Position numbers and translations under genes: made by a program. The notes under the pieces are model-generated. The model had not been told where the DNA came from. It ran no database searches and saw only the letters and a program-made list of their open reading frames with translations. Below, one piece after another: positions 9,053 through 17,451 of a stretch of DNA of 38,858 nucleotides (within the stretch, counting starts at the first letter, position 1; every line of letters begins with the position of its first letter). Location: positions 1 through 38,858 of the forward strand of contig SLJK01000105.1 in assembly GCA_007135125.1 (NCBI GenBank), written 5' to 3'. This stretch comes from Syntrophomonadaceae bacterium. Its GTDB lineage: Bacteria > Bacillota > Dethiobacteria > DTU022 > UBA8154.

Positions 9053-10075
9053 GTGGATACTATGGATAGTATGATATTAAGTAAAGAAAAGATGAAAGAC
9101 TTTGTCGCAGCATTGGGGCAACAAAAGCTTTATGCTCCGCAAAAAGAAGGAGAAACCCTCAGGTTTTCACTGCTGGGAGAAGAGGATGTTCCCGAGCTGG
9201 ATTTTTCTAACACTACTGTTCCTCCCAAAGATGTCGTATTTCCTCAGACGGAGACCTTGTACCAGTATGAACTTGGTGGTACAGATATGAAAGAGCCTGA
9301 AGGTGGGGAAGAAGGAGCCGTTATGGGCATCAGGCCCTGTGATGCACGTGCCATGTCAATTGTAGACAGTTTGTTTTCCTGGGATGTAGACGATCCTTAC
9401 TACCTGGAACGGCGTTCGGGTAATACATTTATTGGACTTGCCTGTTTGGAGCCTTGTGTTAACTGTTTTTGTACTTCACTGGGTGGAGCTCCCGCCTCTA
9501 CAGAAGGCCTCGATGCTTTAATGACGGACTTGGAAGATAAATACCTGGTCAAGCCTCTCACAGAAAAGGGTGAAAAGCTTTTCCAAAAGGCTGCTGATGT
9601 CCTGGAAAAAGCGACAGAAGAAGATGTAGCTTCTGCTGAAAAGCTGCACGAGGAAGCTGCCGCAAAAGTTGCCAGGAATGTCGATACGCAGGGTATTCCA
9701 GAAAAGTTGCCCGAGCTCTGGGAGGCCGATCTCTGGAAGGATGTTTCCAATTCCTGCCTGGGATGCGGAATATGCACTTACCTGTGCCCCACTTGCCACT
9801 GTTTTGACATTCAAGATGAGGTAGAAGGTTTTGAAGGACGTCGGTGTCGAATGTGGGATTCTTGCATGTTTGGTGAATATACTCTGCATGCGTCAGGCCA
9901 TAACCCCCGACCTTCTCGCCGTGAGAGAACCAGAAACAGGATTAACCACAAGTATTCTTATTACGTTGATAAGTTTGGAACTATTGCATGTGTAGGCTGC
10001 GGCAGATGTATAGATTTCTGCCCGGTTAATATTGATATTCTAAACATTTTAACCCAGGTTAAGGAGGCATTATGA
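9053..10075 (+). CDS. 4Fe-4S dicluster protein, AsrA/hydrogenase-beta-like, FlxB-like subunit
   Basis: GIRPCDARAMSIVDSLF, EPCVNCFCTSLGGAP, CLGCGICTYLCPTCHCFD, CVGCGRCIDFCPVNIDI; likely start is the ATG at 9053, 9062 or 9071. Confidence 0.8.
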   Translation: MDTMDSMILSKEKMKDFVAALGQQKLYAPQKEGETLRFSLLGEEDVPELDFSNTTVPPKDVVFPQTETLYQYELGGTDMKEPEGGEEGAVMGIRPCDARAMSIVDSLFSWDVDDPYYLERRSGNTFIGLACLEPCVNCFCTSLGGAPASTEGLDALMTDLEDKYLVKPLTEKGEKLFQKAADVLEKATEEDVASAEKLHEEAAAKVARNVDTQGIPEKLPELWEADLWKDVSNSCLGCGICTYLCPTCHCFDIQDEVEGFEGRRCRMWDSCMFGEYTLHASGHNPRPSRRERTRNRINHKYSYYVDKFGTIACVGCGRCIDFCPVNIDILNILTQVKEAL

Positions 10076-10920
10076 AAGAGAACGGTAATCCCTATAAGCC
10101 TTATATCGCAACTGTTGAAGACACCTGGTATGAAACTTACGGTGATCGCAGCATAAAAACTTTGAAGGTCGTATTTGATGACGAAAAAATTAGGGAAAGC
10201 TGGGAGCACCGTCCTGGCCAATGTGCCATGATTGGCTTGCTGGGAGTGGGTGAAAGCATGATTTCTATTTCTTGTTCACCTACCGAGGGCAAATTTTTAA
10301 GGTTTTCCGTCATGCGCATGGGCGCAGTAACCAGTGCTCTTCATGAGCTTGAACCCGGCGATAAGATGACTGTGCGGGGTCCATATGGAAACAGTTTTCC
10401 TGTGGACGAGTGGAAAGGTAAGAAAATCATTACCATTGGCGGAGGTATTGGGCAGGCCCCCTTGAGGCCGATTATCGAATATGTTCGCGCTAATGCAGAT
10501 AACTATCAGGATTTGACCGTAATTTACGGAGCCAGGACCTCTGGCGACCTCTGTTTTAAGGGTGAGTTTGAGGAAATGAGTGCTGATAAAATAGCTGAAT
10601 GTCACCTCTCGGTCGATATAGAAGAGGAGGGATGGCCTCACTTCGTTGGATTTGTCCCATCCTTGTTGATGGAAGTTAATCCTTCGCCCGAGAATACTAT
10701 TGCTATTACCTGTGGGCCTCCAGTTATGATTAACTTCGTTCTCCAAAATTTGAAGAAACTAAATTTTGAGGATGACCAGATCTATACCACCCTGGAAAAC
10801 AGAATGAAGTGCGGGTTTGGAAAGTGTGGACGCTGTAATGTGGGTAACCTTTATGTTTGTAAAGATGGTCCCGTATTTAACTATGCGACTCTGAAAGCTA
10901 TCCCTGAAGCCTTTGCCTAA
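10072..10920 (+). CDS. flxA: FAD/NAD(P)-binding oxidoreductase, AsrB/FlxA-like
   Basis: Ferredoxin reductase-like fold: RGPYGNSFP, GGGIGQAPLRPII, TCGPPVMI, C-terminal MKCGFGKCGRCNVGNLYVCKDGPVF 2Fe-2S motif. Confidence 0.88.
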   Translation: MKENGNPYKPYIATVEDTWYETYGDRSIKTLKVVFDDEKIRESWEHRPGQCAMIGLLGVGESMISISCSPTEGKFLRFSVMRMGAVTSALHELEPGDKMTVRGPYGNSFPVDEWKGKKIITIGGGIGQAPLRPIIEYVRANADNYQDLTVIYGARTSGDLCFKGEFEEMSADKIAECHLSVDIEEEGWPHFVGFVPSLLMEVNPSPENTIAITCGPPVMINFVLQNLKKLNFEDDQIYTTLENRMKCGFGKCGRCNVGNLYVCKDGPVFNYATLKAIPEAFA

Positions 10921-11013
10921 CTAAACCTTTTACTTATACTATTGCTGGAAGAAAGGTTTAAGCTCTGTGGGAGGTATACCTATCCGCTGGTATGTTAATT
11001 AGGGGCGAGTATA

Positions 11014-11056
11014 TCAGGGGGGCTGAGTTATTTGGCCCCCTGACTATATATTTTTT
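11014..11056 (+). terminator. Rho-independent terminator of the Hdr/Etf/Flx operon
   Basis: TCAGGGGG...CCCCCTGA hairpin followed by a T-rich run (CTATATATTTTTT). Confidence 0.85.
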
Positions 11057-11123
11057 GCTCTCTTATTCAAGTAAATAGAATTGTTTTGTTGAGTAGGTTG
11101 TGCGAGGAAGAAGGGTTAATGCC

Positions 11124-11594
11124 ATGGAGCATTTTGGTGAAGTTGTTGAGCAGGTAGAGGGCCATAGAGCCCGTGTTAAAATCCGGCACCAAGTTTCCTG
11201 CAGTACCTGTGGACGCTGTGGTGGGGTTTTCGGCAATCCTGAGAAAGAAAACACCTCTTTGGTGGAAGTCATAGACCCCATCGGAGCCAAGAAAGGGCAA
11301 CTGGTGAAATTGATAACCAAGGATTCGGAGGTGCTTCTGGCAGCCTTTCTGCTTTATATATTGCCGCTGCTAGGACTGTTAGGTGGGCTTTTTGCCGGTC
11401 GGGCTCTGGCTCCAAATTTGGGCCTGGAAGGCAGTCCAGATTTATGGGGTTTTGGTGTGGGCCTCATAGTAATGGTATTGGTTTTTTTAATTTTAAGATC
11501 GCAGGAAAAAAATATGAACCGTGGCAAGCGTTTTAAGGCTGAAATTGCGGAAGTTGTTAATGAAGAAGTAATTCCAGAAGAACTTCGTCCTTGA
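11124..11594 (+). CDS. RseC/MucC-family (SoxR-reducing system type) Cys-rich membrane protein
   Basis: N-terminal EVVEQVEGHRARVKIRHQVSCSTCGRCG, then two hydrophobic segments (LLAAFLLYILPLLGLLGGLFAG; LWGFGVGLIVMVLVFLIL). The ATG at 11124 has a better RBS than the tracked GTG at 11100. Confidence 0.75.
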   Translation: MEHFGEVVEQVEGHRARVKIRHQVSCSTCGRCGGVFGNPEKENTSLVEVIDPIGAKKGQLVKLITKDSEVLLAAFLLYILPLLGLLGGLFAGRALAPNLGLEGSPDLWGFGVGLIVMVLVFLILRSQEKNMNRGKRFKAEIAEVVNEEVIPEELRP

Positions 11595-11613
11595 AAAAAA
11601 TGTTATTGAGCAA

Positions 11614-11746
11614 CTGCCGGGCTGTCATCGGGAAAAGGTCTCATTTGCCAGGCGGAGTGTTACCTGATTGTGGGCAGGGAAATAGTGCCGAGGCTGCCTA
11701 AAAAACGACTGGCAGTTAAGCCTGCAAGTCGTTTTGTTATTTTTTG
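11614..11746 (+). promoter_or_regulatory. Region with alternating complementary segments ending in an intrinsic terminator: candidate attenuator or plain intergenic terminator
   Basis: CTGCC (11614-11618), GGGCAG (11672-11677), CTGCC (11694-11698), GGCAG (11712-11716) and CCTGC (11722-11726) can form alternative pairings. Confidence 0.35.
11703..11746 (+). terminator. Rho-independent terminator
   Basis: AAAACGACT-g-GCAG-ttaagc-CTGC-a-AGTCGTTTT followed by GTTATTTTTT. Confidence 0.8.
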
Positions 11747-11803
11747 TAACAGCAGGGTAACACTAAGCGTATAAAAAATTAATGGAAACGGAGGTAAATA
11801 ATT

Positions 11804-13834
11804 ATGGACTCTGTAAATTTATATCCTAATCATGTTAACCCGCTATTGTATGAATCTGAGAGGCCGCTGCCGAAGGAGGTCGCTGTTATTGGGGCAGGCA
11901 CTATTGGTCCTGATATTGCATATTACCTGAAGAGCTCCAGGCCCGAGTGTCGCCTTATACTGGTTGATATCGTGGAAAAACAGTTAAAAAAGGCCGAGGA
12001 GAGGATTAACGGATATATACAGAAAGCTCTTGATAAAAAGAAGATGAAGCCAGAAAATGCCACAGCTGTGGCTGAGAATATTGTCTATACAACTGACTAT
12101 GAAGACTTGAAAAATGCAGACCTGGTGATTGAAGCGGCAACGGAGAATCTTGATATTAAAAGAAAGATTGTTGACATGATTGAGGGTATTGTCCGGGAAG
12201 ATACAATCATAACCTCCAATACCAGTTCCATCCCGGCGGAGAGAATTTTTGCCGAGGCCAGATTGCCCTCCAGAACTACTATTACCCACTTTTTCGCTCC
12301 TGCCTGGCGTAATCCGGCGGTAGAGGTTATTACCTGGAATGGGGTTGACCAAAGTATTGTCGACTACCTGAGGTGGATGTTTTGTATAACCGGCAAGGTT
12401 CCTTTTGTCTCCCGGGATAAGCTGTGTTTTATTTTGAACCGTATCTTTGAAAACTGGTGCAATGACGCCGTACTTTTACTTGATGAAAATATTACTGCCC
12501 GCAAGGTGGACCAGGTATCCCAGGAATTTGTTGCCGCCGGGCCCTTCTTCGTCTTAAATATGACCAGTGGCAATTTGATAATCGCGGAGACTAACACCCA
12601 AAAAATGCTTGAAGAAGGCGAGCATTATAAGCCTTCATATCTTTTGCGTTCAGTTAACACCTGGTTAGCCTTGAACCCGGGCGAAAAAGAAGAGGTGGAA
12701 CCGCAAACAGCTGATGTGGTGCGTAATAATCTCCTGGGTGTCCTCTTTTCACAGTCTTTTGATATAATCAACAAAGGCATCGGGACCCTGGAAGATCTAA
12801 ACCTGGGGTGTGTAATAGGTCTTGGCTTCCGCAAAGGTCCTTTTGATATAATGAGAGATTTAGGAGAAGAAAAAACAAAAGAGGTTATTTCCGGTTTCCA
12901 GAAAAAGCGCCCCGGAATGCCCGGGATTGAGGAGGATTACATCCATTACCAGAACTTTAAAAGAAGCATACTGGTTGATGAAATAGATGGAGTTAAGATT
13001 ATAACTATCAGGCGTCCTCATATGATGAACGCTTTAAACGATGAAGTAAATGCTGAGATCCTGGAGGTTTTAAAGGAAAACGAGTCAAATCCTTCAATTA
13101 AGGGTTTTGTCATTACCGGTTATGGAGACCAAGCGTTCTGCGCAGGTGCGGAAATAGGCAAATTTACAGAAGTACTGGGAGATTTTGAAGCTTCAGTGCA
13201 GTACTCCAGGGATTGCTCGCAACTGCTTCGCTATCTTGATTCGTCTCCCAAGCCTGTAGTGGCTGCTATCAATGGAATCGCACTTGGCGGCGGATTTGAA
13301 TTGGCTGTGCGCTGTCACAAGCTGGTTGCGGCAGAAAAAGCATGGTTCCAGCTTCCGGAAGTAACCCTTGGCATTCTCCCTGGAATCGGGGGGATAGTTG
13401 TCCCTTACCGCAGATGGCCCGAGGGCTCCAAAACCTTCCACAACATGATCCGCCAGGCTGCCAGACTGCCTGCAAAAGAAGCTTTTGAACTGGGTGTCGT
13501 TTCTGCTCTTGAAGATGATTACCTCAGCCTTATCCAGAAAGCGGTACAGGAAGTACAAGAGATGGCGGGTAAGCCCATTCCCAGAATTCCAGACAAACCG
13601 GTCGACATAGCCCCTCTTGAGCCTTTGGAGACCCCCAAGGCAGGTAAGCTGCAGCTAAGCAAAGAAGTCGTCGACATAATTGACAAAACCATTCAAGAAG
13701 CTGCATCCCAACCTTCCTTTGAGGAGGCACTGGAGGTCAATTATAAGGCTTCTGGCGAAGTTGCCTGCACAGAGAGTGCCCGGGAAGGAATCTCTGCATT
13801 TGTAGAGAAAAGGACTCCTGAGTTTAATAAATAA
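11804..13834 (+). CDS. Bifunctional 3-hydroxyacyl-CoA dehydrogenase (N-term) / enoyl-CoA hydratase (C-term) fusion
   Basis: Rossmann motif VIGAGTIG, SNTSSIPA, THFFAPAWRNPAVEVI; crotonase motifs AFCAGAEI, AAINGIALGGGFELA, QLPEVTLGILPGIGG. Confidence 0.88.
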   Translation: MDSVNLYPNHVNPLLYESERPLPKEVAVIGAGTIGPDIAYYLKSSRPECRLILVDIVEKQLKKAEERINGYIQKALDKKKMKPENATAVAENIVYTTDYEDLKNADLVIEAATENLDIKRKIVDMIEGIVREDTIITSNTSSIPAERIFAEARLPSRTTITHFFAPAWRNPAVEVITWNGVDQSIVDYLRWMFCITGKVPFVSRDKLCFILNRIFENWCNDAVLLLDENITARKVDQVSQEFVAAGPFFVLNMTSGNLIIAETNTQKMLEEGEHYKPSYLLRSVNTWLALNPGEKEEVEPQTADVVRNNLLGVLFSQSFDIINKGIGTLEDLNLGCVIGLGFRKGPFDIMRDLGEEKTKEVISGFQKKRPGMPGIEEDYIHYQNFKRSILVDEIDGVKIITIRRPHMMNALNDEVNAEILEVLKENESNPSIKGFVITGYGDQAFCAGAEIGKFTEVLGDFEASVQYSRDCSQLLRYLDSSPKPVVAAINGIALGGGFELAVRCHKLVAAEKAWFQLPEVTLGILPGIGGIVVPYRRWPEGSKTFHNMIRQAARLPAKEAFELGVVSALEDDYLSLIQKAVQEVQEMAGKPIPRIPDKPVDIAPLEPLETPKAGKLQLSKEVVDIIDKTIQEAASQPSFEEALEVNYKASGEVACTESAREGISAFVEKRTPEFNK

Positions 13835-13870
13835 TAACCTGGAGATAGGCAGCAGAAAAACCGAACAGCA

Positions 13871-13893
13871 GGCTGCTCATTAAGTGAGCAGCC
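13871..13893. repeat. Perfect 9-bp inverted repeat (hairpin)
   Basis: GGCTGCTCA-TTAAG-TGAGCAGCC. Confidence 0.8.
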
Positions 13894-13906
13894 GATGACC
13901 GGTAAG

Positions 13907-13932
13907 TGGAGCCACCATAAAGGGTGGCTCCA
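13907..13932. repeat. Perfect 10-bp inverted repeat (hairpin), second of a tandem pair
   Basis: TGGAGCCACC-ATAAAG-GGTGGCTCCA; no strong T-tract follows. Confidence 0.8.
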
Positions 13933-14019
13933 AGCCTCTTTAAGATAATTGGCTGATGAACGGAGTAAAAGAACTATTTTAATTCAGTAATGACAGACTG
14001 CCTGGGTGGTGATTAGGAA

Positions 14020-15318
14020 ATGATTATGGCCGGAACGATGCGTGTTAATGAAGAGGGAAACCTGGAGATAGGTGGTTGCGACACCCTTAGGCTGGCAGAG
14101 GAGTTTGGCACTCCCCTTTACGTTCTGGATGAAACGCTACTAAGAGATAACTGTCGCCGTTATGTTCATGCTTTGCAGAAATATTATCCCAAGGGCAAAA
14201 TTCTTTTTGCCGGCAAGGCTTTTCTTGTCAAAGCCATGGCAAAATTGGTGGAGGAAGAGGGGCTTTCTCTGGATGTTGTCTCAGGGGGAGAGCTATATAC
14301 GGCTCTGCAAGCCGGCTTTCCTCCAGAACGGTTATATTTTCACGGAAACAACAAGTCCGAGGAGGAGATACAAGAAGCCTTGGAGGCTGGAACCGGTGTT
14401 TTTGTGGTGGATAGTTTTACAGAGATGGAAATTTTAGTCAAGATGGCCGGTAAAATGGGCAGGATGGCCGGAGTTTTGATACGTATAAAGCCGGGGATAG
14501 AAGCTCATACGCATGATTATATTCAAACCGGCCAGGAAGATTCCAAGTTTGGCTTTGGCCTGGAGGATGTAGAGACCATGAGGGCTATTCAACTGGCCCT
14601 TCGTTCAGAAAAATCTATTGAGCTTAAAGGTTTTCACTGTCATATCGGGTCCCAAATTTTTGATTTGGAGCCCTACAGGCTGGCTGTAAGAACAATGGTA
14701 GAGTTTATTTCCCGCGTGAAAGAAGAAACGGGGTTTATTGCTGAGCAGCTTGATCTTGGAGGAGGCCTGGGCATTCGTTACACGAAAAAGGACAATCCTC
14801 CCTCGATCGAGGCATATGTGGAGAACATTGCTTCGACACTAAAGAGCTCCTCCGAGGAAAAAGGAATTCCGTTACCGGAGCTGCTTTTAGAGCCAGGCCG
14901 TTCTATTGCTGGTGAAGCAGGTATTGTTCTTTACAGGGTCGGGATAATTAAAGATGTTCCCGGTATCAGGCGTTATGTTTCTGTGGATGGAGGTATGATG
15001 GACAATATACGCCCGGCCTTGTATAACGCACAATATGAGGCTTCTCTGGCTAATAAGGCCGCTGAAGAACCTTCTTCAAAAGTTACTATTGCTGGGAAAG
15101 CTTGTGAGTCCGGCGACATATTGATAGAAGAAGTATTGCTCCCCCCAGTAGAAAAAAATGATCTGTTGGCTGTTTTTAGTAGCGGAGCTTATGGCTATTC
15201 CATGGCCAGTAATTACAATCGCAATCCTCGCCCTGCAGTAATTTTCGTAAAACACGGAAATGCCAGAACTGTGGTACGCCGGGAAACGTATGAGGATCTT
15301 GTAGCCCTGGATCAATAG
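14020..15318 (+). CDS. lysA: Diaminopimelate decarboxylase
   Basis: FGTPLYVLDE, LFAGKAFLVKAMAKL (PLP lysine), LDVVSGGELYTAL, FHCHIGSQIFD, LLEPGRSI, CESGDIL. Confidence 0.95.
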   Translation: MIMAGTMRVNEEGNLEIGGCDTLRLAEEFGTPLYVLDETLLRDNCRRYVHALQKYYPKGKILFAGKAFLVKAMAKLVEEEGLSLDVVSGGELYTALQAGFPPERLYFHGNNKSEEEIQEALEAGTGVFVVDSFTEMEILVKMAGKMGRMAGVLIRIKPGIEAHTHDYIQTGQEDSKFGFGLEDVETMRAIQLALRSEKSIELKGFHCHIGSQIFDLEPYRLAVRTMVEFISRVKEETGFIAEQLDLGGGLGIRYTKKDNPPSIEAYVENIASTLKSSSEEKGIPLPELLLEPGRSIAGEAGIVLYRVGIIKDVPGIRRYVSVDGGMMDNIRPALYNAQYEASLANKAAEEPSSKVTIAGKACESGDILIEEVLLPPVEKNDLLAVFSSGAYGYSMASNYNRNPRPAVIFVKHGNARTVVRRETYEDLVALDQ

Positions 15319-15343
15319 ATAAAGATGGTTGGGGGGGTAACTT

Positions 15344-16201
15344 ATGGATTTTGTAAAGATGCATGGGTTGGGAAATGATTTTATTGTCGTTAATAATATG
15401 GAAGAGAACCTGCAGTTACAGAAAGAACGTATGTCATACCTTTCCAAGGAATTATGCAGAAGAGGTTTTGGTATCGGGGCCGATGGATTGGTTCTAATTA
15501 CTTCTTCATCATTGGCATTTTTGGGTATGCGCATTTTTAATCCCGATGGAAGCGAAGCTGAGATGTGCGGGAATGCTATCCGATGCATAGCCAAATATTT
15601 ATGGGATAGAGGATTAGTGGGAGCCCCTAATTTTGTTATTGAAACACTGGCAGGCCTGAAAGAGGTGGAGGTTCTGTTAGCTGGAACCTCAGTTAGGGCG
15701 GTTAGAGTTGGAATGAGCGAGCCTATACTTGACAGCGTGGAAATACCTGTAAAAGGAACAGCCCGCAAGGTTTTGGATGAAGAAATTGTTGTAGATGGGG
15801 AACAGCTTTCTTTTTCTGCTATTAGTATGGGCAATCCACACTGTGTTATTTTCGTCTCTTCTTTGGAGCATATTCCCTGGCAGAAATGGGGTGCTTTTCT
15901 GGAAAGTAGTCCCACCTTTCCTGCACGAACAAACGTGGAGTTTGTGGAAGTGCTTTCTCCCCGAGAAATCCGTGTGAATGTATGGGAACGAGGGGCAGGA
16001 GCTACGTTAGCCTGTGGTACCGGTGCATGTGCAGCTGTAGTGGCAGGGATTTTAACAGGCCGGTTGGGATCTCCAGTGGAGGTCCACCTCCCTGGTGGAA
16101 ACTTGAAGATAGAGTGGGAAGAAGGCAGCAGTGTCTATATGGAAGGACCTGCTGAGGAGGTTTTTCAAGGGACCGTTAATATTTTGAAGGGGGAAAATTA
16201 A
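15344..16201 (+). CDS. dapF: Diaminopimelate epimerase
   Basis: MDFVKMHGLGNDFIVV, AEMCGNAIRC, LACGTGACAAVVAG. Confidence 0.96.
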   Translation: MDFVKMHGLGNDFIVVNNMEENLQLQKERMSYLSKELCRRGFGIGADGLVLITSSSLAFLGMRIFNPDGSEAEMCGNAIRCIAKYLWDRGLVGAPNFVIETLAGLKEVEVLLAGTSVRAVRVGMSEPILDSVEIPVKGTARKVLDEEIVVDGEQLSFSAISMGNPHCVIFVSSLEHIPWQKWGAFLESSPTFPARTNVEFVEVLSPREIRVNVWERGAGATLACGTGACAAVVAGILTGRLGSPVEVHLPGGNLKIEWEEGSSVYMEGPAEEVFQGTVNILKGEN

Positions 16202-17377
16202 ATGGACCGTACAGCAGAGCGAATTCGTCTTTTACCCAAATACCTTTTTGCAGAGATCGACAAAAAAATCAGAGAAGCACAGGCGAAAGGGGTAGATGTT
16301 ATTAAATTGGGTATTGGTGATCCAGATATGCCCACCCCTGATTATATAGTAAAGAAGATGCAGGAAGAAGTGGCCAGACCTGAAAATCAATGCTATCCTC
16401 CAGATGAGGGAGTAAAGGAATTCAGAGAAGCTATTGCTGATTACTACCGGCAACGTTTTGGAGTAAAACTTGATCCTCAAAAAGAAGTTCTGCCGTTGTT
16501 GGGTTCTAAAGAAGGAATCGCTCATATTTCAGCCTGTTTTGTGAATCCCGGGGATGTTAACCTGGTTCCTGACCCCGGTTATCCCGTTTACAGCATTGGC
16601 ACCCTTTTTGCAGGCGGTGCTCCCCAGTTAATGCCCCTGAAAAGAGATAATGATTTCTTGCCTGAATTCCATAATATTCCTGCAGAAGCTGCACGCCGCG
16701 CCAAGCTGATGTTTTTGAACTATCCCAATAATCCCACAGGGGCTGTTGCGACAAAAGAGTTTATGGAAGAGGCCGTTTCCTATGCAGATGATAATAATCT
16801 GATCATTTGTCATGATGCCGCTTACAATGAGCTTGCGTTTGAGGACTATAAACCTATGAGTATTTTGGAGGTTAAAGGTGCTAAAGAACTGGCTATTGAG
16901 TTCGGTTCTCTTTCTAAAACTTTTAATATGACCGGTTGGCGTATCGGCTATGCCGTGGGCAATCCTTTGGCAGTAGAGGCTCTCTACCGCTTTAAAACTA
17001 ATATTGATTCAGGACTTTTTAAGGCGATACAGTTTGCCGGAGTGGAGGCTTTAACCAGCCCACACACTGAATCTTTTATCGAGGAATTGCGGACTATCTA
17101 CCAGGGCAGACGAGATGTAGTGGTTAAAGCGCTGCAGGAAGCCGGCTGGCCCTTGGAAGCACCCAAGGCTACATTTTATGTCTGGGCTCCTGTTCCAGCA
17201 GGCTTTACTTCCCAAGAATTTGTCTCTTACCTCCTGGAGGAAACAGGTGTAGTGGTGACCCCAGGCAGGGGTTTTGGCAAACACGGCGAAGGGTTTTTCC
17301 GGATTGCGTTGACTGTTAACAAGGAAAGAATGCAGGAAGCCATGGAACGTATCAAAAATACTGTTAGGTATGCCTAA
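16202..17377 (+). CDS. dapL: LL-diaminopimelate aminotransferase
   Basis: Class I aminotransferase with GIGDPDMPTPDYIV, NYPNNPTGAV, SLSKTFNMTGWRIGYAVG; adjacent to dapF and lysA. Confidence 0.9.
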   Translation: MDRTAERIRLLPKYLFAEIDKKIREAQAKGVDVIKLGIGDPDMPTPDYIVKKMQEEVARPENQCYPPDEGVKEFREAIADYYRQRFGVKLDPQKEVLPLLGSKEGIAHISACFVNPGDVNLVPDPGYPVYSIGTLFAGGAPQLMPLKRDNDFLPEFHNIPAEAARRAKLMFLNYPNNPTGAVATKEFMEEAVSYADDNNLIICHDAAYNELAFEDYKPMSILEVKGAKELAIEFGSLSKTFNMTGWRIGYAVGNPLAVEALYRFKTNIDSGLFKAIQFAGVEALTSPHTESFIEELRTIYQGRRDVVVKALQEAGWPLEAPKATFYVWAPVPAGFTSQEFVSYLLEETGVVVTPGRGFGKHGEGFFRIALTVNKERMQEAMERIKNTVRYA

Positions 17378-17451
17378 TAATTATTTTATGCAAGGCGGAT
17401 TATACGCTTTTTTTGAGATATTATTTAAAATAGGTGGGAGGAAAGGATTGT

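Noticed and set aside
10923-10981. Inverted repeat AAACCTTT...AAAGGTTT and palindrome AGGTATACCT after flxA
   Set aside because: Short arms in AT-rich sequence just before the true terminator; no promoter or T-run context supporting a function
13834-14020. Lysine riboswitch upstream of lysA
   Set aside because: Conserved L-box core elements not found; only two independent hairpins present
15076-15915. 279-aa antisense ORF on the minus strand across lysA/dapF
   Set aside because: Fully overlaps two confident genes, has low-complexity Ser/Pro/Ile-rich translation and no recognisable domain; mirror ORF of coding sequence
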